A DNA stretch of 64,000 bases from Meghimatium bilineatum. Lineage: Eukaryota > Mollusca > Gastropoda > Stylommatophora > Philomycidae. The position numbers and the translations under genes were made by a program. Positions 54,991 through 64,000 of this stretch are shown here, in pieces. The DNA lies in the NCBI GenBank assembly GCA_034231615.1, contig CM067317.1:22177477-22241476 (forward strand), written 5' to 3'. Below the pieces are notes generated by a model. It did no database searches. It had not been told where the DNA came from and saw nothing but the letters and a program-made list of their open reading frames with translations. Within the stretch, counting starts at the first letter, position 1. Every line of letters begins with the position of its first letter.

Positions 54991-55290
54991 TGTGGCATGC
55001 AGTATATCGGGGAAACCGGCTTAAGTTTGAACAACCACTTCTGTAACCATTTTCATGCCATCAAGCACAGAACACCTACTTCTGTTGCCACGCACTTCAA
55101 CGGCGACGATGTCCACCGTGGTCTTCTTGATACTCAGAGGTCACTGTCAACAAATCCTGCACAAACGAGGATATATCTAGGTATGCTCTAGAAAATCGTC
55201 TTATTTTTGAATTCGGTACTCTCACGCCATTTGGATTCAGCTCCGACCACTCTATTGTCTAGTTCTCGCTTGGTGTGGTCTTTATCTTTA
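54981..55290 (+). mobile_element. Penelope-like element, right part (GIY-YIG endonuclease)
   Basis: Continues directly from the left part across the duplication: CKRCGMQYIGETGLSLNNHF, then HFHAIKHRTPTSVATHFNGD, and ALENRLIFEFGTLTPFGF. The CxxC and YIG motifs, then the His-rich THFN, are those of Penelope-type GIY-YIG nucleases. One frameshift and a stop near 55190. Confidence 0.85.
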
Positions 55291-55790
55291 TTCATTTTGT
55301 TTCGTAATTTGTATCAACCTTTTGTACGTTTCGTTTCCACCTATATTTACGTTTTTATGTACTTCCCGTGCCTATCTATCCGTGGGCATCTCACATCCAT
55401 ATTTTGCTCGGACACGTTTGTATGGCGTTGTCATTTCTACTCATCGTCTTTTGTTGTTATGTGCTTATTATTACAGTGATAGTGTGTTAGTCATCGTTTA
55501 GTAAGACTTCATTACCTGTTTTCTACGTAAGTACTATTTTCATACAGTTTTGCTAGCAGTATTACATTTTATTAGTATTTTTCTTAGTACACTGTATGTA
55601 TTTTGGTTTCTTAAATTTTGGTACATTCTTAGTATTTGTTTTTCTTATTACATTTAAGTACTTTAGTGTTTTTGTGTATCTTGGTATATCTCTTGTACTT
55701 TAGTCTGATCTGCAGTTAGCATCTAATAACATACCGCGTGCTATTCTAACGGACACTAAGTTGTAAATAGCGCTGTTGGAACTAACAAAG

Positions 55791-55926
55791 ATGTTGTTGC
55801 TGGGGCTGGCAACGTTTTTAGTTTTGCAACAAGCAAGAACTGATGGTGTAAGACACGAGAACTTTAAAGTAAAGAAAGGATACTCAATTAGTGGTGGCAC
55901 AATCATCAGCACATTCCAACGACCAG
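55791..55926 (+). CDS. Exon 1 of secreted PAN-like gene
   Basis: Signal peptide and start of the mature protein; donor gtataa after CGACCAG. 45 codons plus one base. Confidence 0.65.
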
Positions 55927-56941
55927 GTATAACCACGTAAAGGTGTTTATTAGACAGCGATGATACACGTATAATATTTATATAGTGTTTTTCTTAGCAT
56001 TTCAATTTATTTATCTGTTTGAAGTGTAAATTTAAAAAAAAATGAAATAGTATACTTATCTGAATGGATAAAATGCACAGGTGAATGACCTAATTCTTAG
56101 ACAACAAAATCTATAACGTGTGATATCTTTCAGGTGACTGTCATCATTCGATACTTATAAAATGTAAATTGTCAAGCATCATTTCATTATGTTATGATAA
56201 TAATAATATTATGAAGGGAAGGTTCCAAGACAGACACAGACCAAGACTACGGTGGAGACAGGATATCATAGACTTTCTCAACATGACAGTGGAAGAGGCT
56301 AAATTTCGTGCACAGAGCCGAGAAACTTACAGAGCAGCATTGAGTACAACATTCTGTAAAGTACACATCACACAGATAGATAGATAATAATAATCATCCC
56401 CAAGAATCCCATCATAATAATATGTAATAGTATGTAATACTGACATATTTCTAAATGATTAATATTTGATAAATCTTGCTCCCTATGTAATGTTATGTAA
56501 TACTGACATATTTCTAAATGATTAATAGTTTACAAATCTTGTTCCCTATGTCACGTGATTACTCTATGCTAAGTGTTGCTGTTCGACCCACCATTATTTG
56601 CATTGCTTGCTGCAGACCTTACTTGATTGTAAAGTAGAAGGGAAGCGAGCAAGAGATAGGCAGAGATAAAAGTGGGAGAGTAATATCACAAGATGGATAG
56701 GTTATAGTCTAGCAGTGTGCACCATCAAAACAAGAGAAAATTGATGTTGGAGGCCTGTTGCAGCCAACCTTCGTTGCGGAGCCGGCACTTTATGAAGATG
56801 ATATTTTCTTTGGTACTAGCTTTCCAGAGCTTTGACAAACCCCAGATGACTGACTCATTTGCTGATACAGGCGACGAGGTGGAGAGACACAGACAGCCAC
56901 ACGAACGTACACACAGAGAGCGAAAGGGAGATGGAGATAGA

Positions 56942-57033
<92 letters not shown>

Positions 57034-60000
57034 GAAAGGTTGAAAAGCCGAAGAGGATTGATTTAATTGTACTCGGATTACCCAGTATTCATTCCGTCCT
57101 TCCAAGCGAAACGTTGCGCCGCCTAGCGAGAGGACTACTCATACCACGTAACTCCGTAGCTTCAGGACTCCCATCGCCCATCGGTTTAACAAAAACAATC
57201 CACTTCGTAAACAAAGCCGCCATCAGTATTCAAACCCGTGGCCTCTGAAGGACAAATCAAACGTCTTAACCATAACGTCAGGGAGATCCCCGTTACATAT
57301 AATGTGTTGTCTTTTGTTTGATCCAGTAGTCAGAGAATGGTAGCGCTTGATGATTTTGATGTTGCAATATGAAGCTGGGCGACACTAAATTAACCCTTTA
57401 AAGATGTGATTTCCTTGTGGCAACATATGAACGATAAACTTGGAATTTAAACAAAACAGTATCTAAAAGAATAAATTCATTTGAAATGAAGTGCTACAGA
57501 AATATCCTACGAAATTCATGGACAGAGAAAAAGAAGAACATTGAAATTTCGAAATTACTGAAACTAAATGAAGGCTGGCTTCTAAATACCATCATAAGAA
57601 GGAAGCTATAGTATTTTGGACACTTAAAGCGACATGATGGTAGGAAAGGTTGATTCTAGAGGGCAGAGTGCCAGGGAGAGAAGAAGAGGAAGATCAGGAA
57701 AGCGATGGATCAACGACATCGAAGAATGTATACACATGTCTCTGGCCAATTAAGGTCTGCTTGTCCGGGACAAAGAGGTGTTCAGAGTATCTACGACGAA
57801 GACAACGTTGTGGAAAGAATATGTCGATATATAATATGGAACTGTGCTGTTCTCTTCAGTTATTCGCGATTACCGTATATAATGTTATAAAAACACTTGT
57901 TTGCATGATTCATTGTTTCATAGTGAGTTAAACAGCAATGTAAATCTGAAATAATAATTTGTGAATACATGCAACTTTGTTGTTGTCTTATACTAGCAGC
58001 AAATAGTCGCTTTTGTGTTATTTTAATCCTTACTTATTTTCTTTTTAAATATCGGATAGCCTTTCAAATCATCAACATCATCAAGTGCCGTCTCCGCAAC
58101 GAAGGTTGGCTGCAACGTATCTCAAACATCTCCTGTCTCTTGTCTTGGTGGTGCACTCTGCTAGACTGTAACCTGTCCATCGTGTAATGTTACTCTCTCA
58201 CTTGTATCTCTGCCTACCTCTTGCTCGCTTCCCTTTGACTTTACCCTCAAGTAAGGTCTTCAATAGGGTGTCATGTCTTTTAATGTGTCCAAAGTATTTT
58301 ATTTGCTTGATCTTTATTTCTCTTAGTAGTTCTTTCTTCATATTAAGTGTCTTTAGCCTTTCAAATATGTCATGATTATTTATTTGAAGATGAACCAAAA
58401 TAGCCTCTTTGTAACAAGAGAATTATATTCTTTTTCATGCATTTCCCATTCGTTTTCTGTATAGTCATATTGTATTTTCTTATCGTTTCTTTTGTTTTGT
58501 GTTGTACGGGATGTTGTGAAGAATAAATAAAACCTGAATGAATTTAAATCAATTTATATTTTCATCCTTATTTTTATGCCAAGATCTGACAGCCATCAGT
58601 TGTGCTGGCAGGTGCAAGACTAACTGTGGGACAATGATGTATAATCGTGGGAAAAAGATTTGCGTAACATTCCAAGATCGATTTCAGGAATTAACATTTA
58701 ATATGACAGCAAACCCTGAATGGACCGTTTTCTACAAATATCATACAGGTCAGTGATTGTTATGGATTTTTAAAATTATATTCTTAAATGACAACTAAAT
58801 AACAAAGAACACTGTTAACACTTCACATTACTCCGCAATAGTAAGTGATGTTGTGTGACAAAAATGGCAGCAACTGTGCTCAACAGGAAACTGAAAGATC
58901 CAACATGACAACGTACAACTCCATTTATTGCAAATGGCTAACTCATTATTCATTTATAATTATATTTCATGTTCTTCAAACATGAACTTCTTGAATGTGA
59001 ATTGTTCCCATCATATTTCATGTTCTTCAGTCATGACTTATTGAATGTGAGCTTTTCCCCAAACCAAGAATATCGCTTAAATGGACCAAGCTTTGATCAC
59101 AAGAAGATAATGTGCAGAATGTAAATACACTTCAGTTGTATTCCATTTCCAAAGCAAATCACAGAAATTATACCAATAATGGCGGCACAAGTAAGATAAG
59201 TGTGTATAATCTCAAGGAATGTACTTTGAGGTTGATCGGGGTTTATTATCAAATTAGTATATATTCTATTATTTAATATAGGCCCTATGGTCATATATTG
59301 GGACAGTGCCGTTTTGTATGCTTTATCCTAATGTCGCGAAATAATTGACGGGACGCAATAATTACCGCTTTATACAAATCTGTAGATATCTCATCATAAG
59401 AGTAGTTCCTTCTTATTCTTCAGCATTCATTCTCAAACTCCGGCTGGATCTCTTGAAGCAGGAATATGGTCCTACTAGATTCCAGAAGGTTGCAGTCCAG
59501 AGAACTAAAATTAGCTGTGTCGACGTTTTTTTTTTTGCGACAACGACCCGACACATCGGCCTTCAGCAGAATAGAGCAGTTTAATTGGTTGAATGTGTGC
59601 CATAATTACATCCCCAAACTAACATGCATAAACAATTTATATTAAAAATCAACAAATGTTTTCATGGTTTACAGTTTATAATTATCATTTATTCAACACT
59701 TTCGTATCACGATTTCTGAGTAAAATAATCTAACACATTAAAAATATTAAGCGAACTTATTTTTGAAGACATTTTGTATCGTTAATAGGTGTCCCCATTT
59801 TTTCTGGTGAAATGATATCTTCAAATAATTGAAAATCTTTCACGGAAATTTTCTACATCTGGACATTAGTGATATATTCGATAAAACTGTCATCACTATA
59901 ATACATTGTCACGAAATTTAGAAGTTCTCAAACCCATACAATTTTTTTTTAGAACTTAACTTGGGAGTGGGGAACCTTTGATTTAAATCTTTAAATCTCA

Positions 60001-61405
60001 GAATGACAAATAATATTGACCAATGCATTTTGTACAGAACTACTATATAACATCAGGGAGTTTATTTTAGATAGGACAAGAAGACAGATGCATATTGGCC
60101 ACAGTTCAGTTTCAAAAATAGAAAATATCGCGATATAATGTTGGAGAATATCTATCACATTTACATGAAAACATCAGTGATTTCATGATTGATGTATTGT
60201 GTTATAATATTTTGTTATAGTATTTTGTTATATTATTCTGCTCTTCATATGCTGGGTTTCCTCTACTAAATGAAGGTTAGAAATCTATTTACGGTTTTAG
60301 AAGAACGGAGTAGATATGTGGTAACTCTAATGCAATGAAGTAATTTCTCTACGCCTTTTCAGCCCTTTTTGGAGTTTATTTATTATATATTAATCGCTTT
60401 CATAAGACATAAATGTCTCTATGTGTCATTGAAGTACTATTTTCCTTATTTTTAAGGATAAGGACGTGTCAGTCTGAGATAGTATGTAATGCATATACAA
60501 TATATGACAAGTAACCTGTATGATTAGTGTGTCTAATGGACTGTAGTTCTTTAGCGGTTGCAGTGCTAGTGTTTCAAGAGCTGATTGTCCAGTGAAAAGT
60601 AATCTGTATTGCTTACTAGTTTAAATACGATTAAAACGCCTTTGAAAATGTCTCTATGGTTGACTTCATTGTAAGTCAACTCCGACTGTCCCGGCTTATG
60701 TACTATGTTCATCTGAACAAAGCGGCAAGCAGCATGCCATGAGAACACTCATACGTGACTGTGGACAGCAAAGATTTCTAAACATAAAATGACATGATTC
60801 GAAATTCCGATTATTGATAATGCTCGTGCTTTCGTTGATCAGTCGTGCTTTGTGGGGGGGGGGGGGGGGGGGTGGGGGGGTGGGGGGGGGGGGTGGGAGA
60901 AGGGGGCAAATTCACCTTCCAAACAAGACGTCGAAAGAGGGATTCCAATCTTCGACCTCTTAAGTACAAAGCGTACGGCATAGCTACAATGTCAGGGAGC
61001 TTCTGACGATTATGTCTGACCATCTTAAATAAAGAGCATTACTTGCTGAAGTAAATAATCTGAGACTAAGTAGACTAAGTACTGTAAACATTACTTATAA
61101 TTCACAGACCTACAATCGTATATGCTATTTAATTATCTTTATGTGCCTTTATGCTACTATTTAAACAGTTGATTCATTGAATAATATGAATATCAACAGT
61201 AGTTTATGGAAACTGGACAATGGTCTTCAGAGCGCAGAGGGATATCCGGCTCAGAGTGATTGACTACTGGTTAGACAATAGCAAGCGAGATGACAGTCCA
61301 GTAGACCAAACATTCCCTATCAGCTGTCTCAGGTTTGAAAAAAAAACCAATTGCAACAGACATTTCAGAAGCAAGATTTTAAATAACTGGCACAATATAA
61401 ATGAG
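55791..61405 (+). CDS. Secreted PAN/apple-like multidomain protein, 3 exons visible (3' end not found)
   Basis: Exons 55791-55926, 58584-58748 and 61200-61405 have compatible phases (1, 1, then 0) and AG/GT borders. The N terminus MLLLGLATFLVLQQARTDG is a signal peptide. The segment YSISGGTIISTFQRPDLTAI then CAGRCKTNCGTMMYNRGKKI and CVTFQ has the Cys spacing and the hydrophobic lead-in of PAN/apple-like modules. The third exon starts VVYGNWTMVFRAQRDI, then IDYWLDNSKRDDSP, CLRFEKKTNCNRHFRSKILN and NWHNINE; this recalls a domain of uncharacterised mollusc and amphioxus secreted proteins (from memory, moderate trust). Probably an extracellular binding protein. Further exons should follow beyond 61405 or outside the window. 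RTE copies sit in intron 1; a minisatellite ends 76 bp upstream. Confidence 0.65.
56210..56390 (+). mobile_element. RTE-type 3' end with AGAT tail
   Basis: RFQDRHRPRLRWRQDIIDFL then NMTVEEAKFRAQSRETYRAA is a typical RTE C terminus; it ends in (AGAT)n at 56374-56388. Related to the end of the 48870 copy. Confidence 0.65.
56425..56560. repeat. Direct duplication, about 72 bp x2
   Basis: ATGTAATACTGACATATTTC plus TAAATGATTAATA occurs twice. Confidence 0.85.
56610..56805 (+). mobile_element. Family A RTE 3' end
   Basis: ACCTTACTTGATTGTAAAGT, GGGAAGCGAGCAAGAGATAG and CAGCCAACCTTCGTTGCGGA match family A; the terminal tail is mutated (TTTATGAAGATGAT). Confidence 0.75.
56943..57030. repeat. (TA)n microsatellite
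   Basis: About 88 bp of pure TA, directly next to a tRNA-like SINE and possibly its 3' tail. Confidence 0.97.
57031..57300 (-). mobile_element. tRNA-derived SINE
   Basis: Minus-strand head: CTCCCTGACGTTATGGTTAA (A-box region) and ACGGGTTTGAATACTG (B-box region) about 35 bases apart, followed by a ~170-bp body and the (TA)n tract. A similar head is at 60930-61015. Confidence 0.6.
57440..57840 (+). mobile_element. Family F RTE 3' part
   Basis: [38 protein letters not shown] and YFGHLKRHDG, in agreement with 17330-17990; frameshifted near 57650. Intron 1 of the secreted-protein gene. Confidence 0.75.
58057..58366 (-). mobile_element. Family A RTE 3' end with 13-bp flanking duplication
   Basis: TAGCCTTTCAAAT at 58057-58069 and 58354-58366 flanks a ~285-bp family A terminus in reverse orientation (GTGCCGTCTCCGCAACGAAG). 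The last bases of the right copy may partly belong to the element. Confidence 0.85.
58584..58748 (+). CDS. Exon 2 of secreted PAN-like gene
   Basis: Acceptor after a pyrimidine-rich TTTATGCCAAG; donor gtcagt. Cysteines in the pattern C-x3-C-x3-C-x11-C. An alternative in-phase acceptor lies 9 nt downstream. Confidence 0.7.
58749..60850. other. Intron 2 of secreted-protein gene, nothing recognised
   Basis: 2.1 kb without an exon or repeat that I can support. Confidence 0.45.
60853..60912. repeat. G-rich homopolymer tract
   Basis: About 45 G with three single T interruptions; could form G-quadruplexes on the plus strand. Confidence 0.9.
60930..61015 (-). mobile_element. tRNA-derived SINE head
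   Basis: Minus strand CTCCCTGACATTGTAGCTAT and, about 30 bases on, AGGTCGAAGATTGGAATCCC; starts like the SINE at 57031-57300. Confidence 0.5.
61200..61405 (+). CDS. Exon 3 of secreted PAN-like gene
   Basis: Acceptor after TATCAACAG, donor gtaaat at 61406. The frame stays open to a TAA at 61579, so a terminal exon ending there is the alternative reading; domain resemblance favours splicing at NINE. Confidence 0.6.
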
Positions 61406-61765
61406 GTAAATCTCTGCCATTATCATATATTCAGAATATTGTTCCGATGTAGGCTACATGTATCTGGTGTTATCGTCGCCATCGATCTCCCAGTCCACAT
61501 AGACTTGAACATTCCGAGGGGTGATAGGTATCCTAAAGAGGAGTTTACCATTTACAGCGATAGACGGTTCAGGTTTTAAAGGGTTAACTTCCATTTAGGG
61601 TTTCGATTCCCATTATCCCTAGGACTTATCAAGTCCATGTGCACCAATTGATCATGATGATGATGACGAGTGTGATCTTACAAAGGTCAAAAGACAATCT
61701 CCAATAGTTTAACCTTCATAGGGAACTGCAGCAGTATTGTGTCTAAGTAAGTGATTCACCAACAA

Positions 61766-62107
61766 GGTGGCTTGAGTTTCCTTTGCTCGTCTAAATGAGT
61801 CATCCACAATAGGTGGCTTGAGTTTCCTTTGCTCGTCTAAATGAGTCATCCACCAATAGGTGGCTTGAGTTTCCTTTGCTCGTCTAAATGAGTCATCCAC
61901 AATAGGTGGCTTGAGTTTCCTTTGCTCGTCTAAATGAGTCATCCACCAATAGGTGGCTTGAGTTTCCTTTGCTCGTCTAAATGAGTCATCCAATAATAGG
62001 TGGCTTGAGTTTCCTTTGCTCGTCTAAATGAGTCATCCAATAATAGGTGGCTTGAGTTTCCTTTGATCGTCTAAATGAGTCCTCCACCAATAGGTGGCTT
62101 GAGTTTC
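61766..62107. repeat. 45-47 bp minisatellite, about 7.4 copies
   Basis: The unit contains TAGGTGGCTTGAGTTTCCTT and CGTCTAAATGAGTCATCCA; 1-2 base length alternations between copies. Confidence 0.95.
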
Positions 62108-62112
62108 AGTAT

Positions 62113-62235
62113 TTTCTGTTTCCTGAAGAATATCACTATAAGTCGTGTTCCATGAAGGATTTCACTATAAATAATGTTCCCTGAAGGATCTCACTATAAA
62201 TAATGTTATCTGAAGGATTTCACTATAAGTCAGCT
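62113..62235. repeat. About 30-bp repeat, 4 copies
   Basis: Unit TGAAGGATTTCACTATAAAT plus AATGTT...; diverged first copy. Confidence 0.85.
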
Positions 62236-62559
62236 TTTCTGATATGAATTTGTGAGATACGTGCACAAATCCAAAACCTTCACTCGTTTAAGCACATCCA
62301 CATACAAGCTGGCGTGAGTTTATTTCACATGTCACTTGTGGATGAACAAAAAATATAATTCGTGAGGTGTATCCAGCCACCGGAAAATAAATACCAGAAA
62401 TACTGCTAAAAAAGCTCGATGAATGTTTCCATGGCTACTTAGCAAGTGCAGAAGGTGTCACTAAACTAGTCGGTTTCTGGTCAACACTTAACAATAAATA
62501 AGTTGATACAAATGAAGAAATACTTTTGTTTTTTATTTTAACGTACATAGAAATACACA

Positions 62560-64000
62560 TTTATAACGGACGAGGAGTTGGAAGAGTTGGCGGACATGTT
62601 CAATAATAGCATTCTAAAGGGCACAGTAAAAGAACACTGGTTGCACAGCTATTTGGTTCCACTACCCAAACCTGGGAAGGATCACACCAGGATACAAGGC
62701 TACAGAATAATAACAATGCAGATTACGATAGGCAAACTTTTGGAAAAAATTGTGGCCTGAAAGGTATCATGTCATCTTGAGAGAAATAAGTTTTTACCAT
62801 CGTTGTTAGAAGAGTATCGCACAGGAAAGAAGACATGGAAGAATGCCGCCATATTTGCGCAGGATGTTTTTGAGGGGTAATTCCCGCATGGAGACATGTG
62901 CTGTCGCAATAGATGCTTACAATTGAGTGTCCTTGGATATCTTTATGGACCAGCTGTTAAATCTTGCAGTAAATTCTTTTGTCGTGCAGTGGTTTGGTGT
63001 CGCCCTGATGTACAGGATAGTGATTCTTATGTGTGGTAAATGGATATCGGCACCAACGATTATTAGCCCTGGTCTGCCAAAGGGATCGCCTCTATCTCCT
63101 GTACTTTTCAATGTATACACAGTACATATTGCTGGCAATCAAATCACAGGTGCTAGAAGAACAATGTTATACGCCGATGACATCCTGGTGCATATATAGA
63201 CAGGGCAGAAATCGAGAAGAGTGCGTCGTGGAACTACAGAAGGAGCTGGACAGACTGACAAATTGGTATCGATATACGGGAGCAGTGGTTATTCCTTCTA
63301 AGGCATTCGTGACGTGGTTTTCCTTGAACAATCACATGACAAAGACACCTATGCCACAAGTTTCGTATTCCGGTAAAGTTTCAGAAAGAACCAACACAAT
63401 GAGATATCTGGGTGATTTTTGACAGAAGTCTGGGTTTCAGGGAACATGTTGACCACGTTATCATAAGAGCAGACAAAGGCTTAGCAGTAATGAAGGTTAT
63501 GGTTGCTGCGCATGTGAGCAGAGGTTGCTATTTCTTTTGTACCATTGTTTGGTGGTGGCTCAGACTCAGATCGAAAGACTCGATATAATCCAGTATGCAG
63601 CAATGCGTATCATACTTGGGTGCACAAGAGACACGTCGACAAGAGCTATGCGGTACCTACTTGACTGTCCAACAGCAGAGCACAGATTACAGTATTGTCG
63701 GGCATGGACGTACCTTCAAATACATGCAGATAAGGGACACCCGTTGTATTCCGAAATACAGAAAGTTAAAGGTAACAGATTTAAGAGACGGAAGTCGTGG
63801 ATGGTACGTGCTGAGGATGTCATACAAAGAGTGAGCAGATTGCAAGATGTGGCAGTTGGTGCGGAATGGATAAGTTTACCTACAGATTTTGAAACTTTTA
63901 TGAGAGTAATAATATCACTTTGCAGGGAATGGTCTCCCTCAGCTGTGGAGAAAGAAGTTCAGGCTTTGGTCAGTGAGAGTAACAAAGGGGGATGTGATTA
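62560..64000 (+). mobile_element. Degenerate jockey/I-type LINE RT, continues past window end
   Basis: ADMFNNSILKGTVKEHWLHS, LVPLPKPGKDHTRIQGYRII, GKLLEKIV, LPKGSPLSPVLFNVYT, catalytic MLYADDILVH (near 63170), then in shifting frames FDRSLGFREHVDHVIIRADK and MRIILGCTRDTSTRAMRYL. Several stops and frameshifts. The motif order is that of jockey/I-group RTs. The RNase H or 3' end would lie beyond 64000. Confidence 0.75.

Larger units (their letters stand above)
52196..55715. repeat. AAGTACTTTAG minisatellite array split by insertions
   Basis: A ~28-30 bp unit around TTAGTACATCTTAAGTACTT (consensus CATCTTAAGTACTTTAGTTTTTCTTAGT, in two overlapping pieces) appears at 52200-52290, again at 52770-53115 and again at 55555-55715. 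The gaps hold a family G LINE (52300-52765) and a Penelope-like element (about 53130-55550). The right end lies 76 bp before the ATG at 55791. Confidence 0.8.

Noticed and set aside
61709-61993. ORF with DDSFRRAKETQAT repeats
   Set aside because: Arises from the 45-47 bp minisatellite in the minus strand; frame alternates with unit length.
1-64000. CRISPR array, phage, toxin-antitoxin or other defence system
   Set aside because: Tandem repeats here lack unique spacers and the DNA is clearly eukaryotic; no such genes were seen.

Overview
The window is animal nuclear DNA: AT-rich, with long introns carrying GT-AG splice sites, many 5'-truncated non-LTR retrotransposons, tRNA-derived short repeats, minisatellites and no prokaryotic-style gene packing. 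Two conserved single-copy animal genes can be assembled completely from exons. A third, secreted-protein gene of a type I associate with molluscs and amphioxus is partly visible. Together with the RTE-, I-like and Penelope-like element mix this suggests a lophotrochozoan, most likely a mollusc; the species cannot be named from sequence alone.

Layout. Positions 1-5.1 kb hold retroelement pieces and minisatellites. From 24720 down to 5177 on the minus strand lies GMPPB (mannose-1-phosphate guanylyltransferase beta): nine coding exons whose lengths sum to exactly 360 codons plus stop. Its introns hold RTE-type and I-like fragments, a hAT-type MITE, a foldback element and a decayed duplicate of exon 6. 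At 26.0-30.3 kb (minus) is an apparently full-length I-like LINE with endonuclease, reverse transcriptase and RNase H in one frame, broken by a single stop inside a short repeat expansion. At 30.6-32.05 kb are a 40-bp-arm hairpin and two RTE insertions side by side, each with an 11-bp target-site duplication. LAMTOR5 (a Ragulator subunit) runs on the plus strand from 32939 to 40053 in four exons (91 codons plus stop). Positions 40-55 kb are repeats and nested elements, including a Penelope-like element split by an RTE-type LINE with 10-bp target-site duplications, next to a minisatellite. From 55791 (plus) starts the secreted PAN/apple-like gene, with three exons visible. The window ends inside a degenerate jockey/I-type LINE.

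How the genes relate. GMPPB (GDP-mannose supply for glycosylation) and LAMTOR5 (lysosomal mTORC1 scaffold) are divergently oriented, about 8 kb apart, with no sign of a shared pathway. Nothing resembling an operon, phage, CRISPR or defence system is present. The original content is mainly in the transposon archaeology: datable nesting, target-site duplications, chimeras and palindromes. LINE families are labelled A, B, D, E, F, G, H, I, L and M here only for cross-reference; SINE-like family S likewise.
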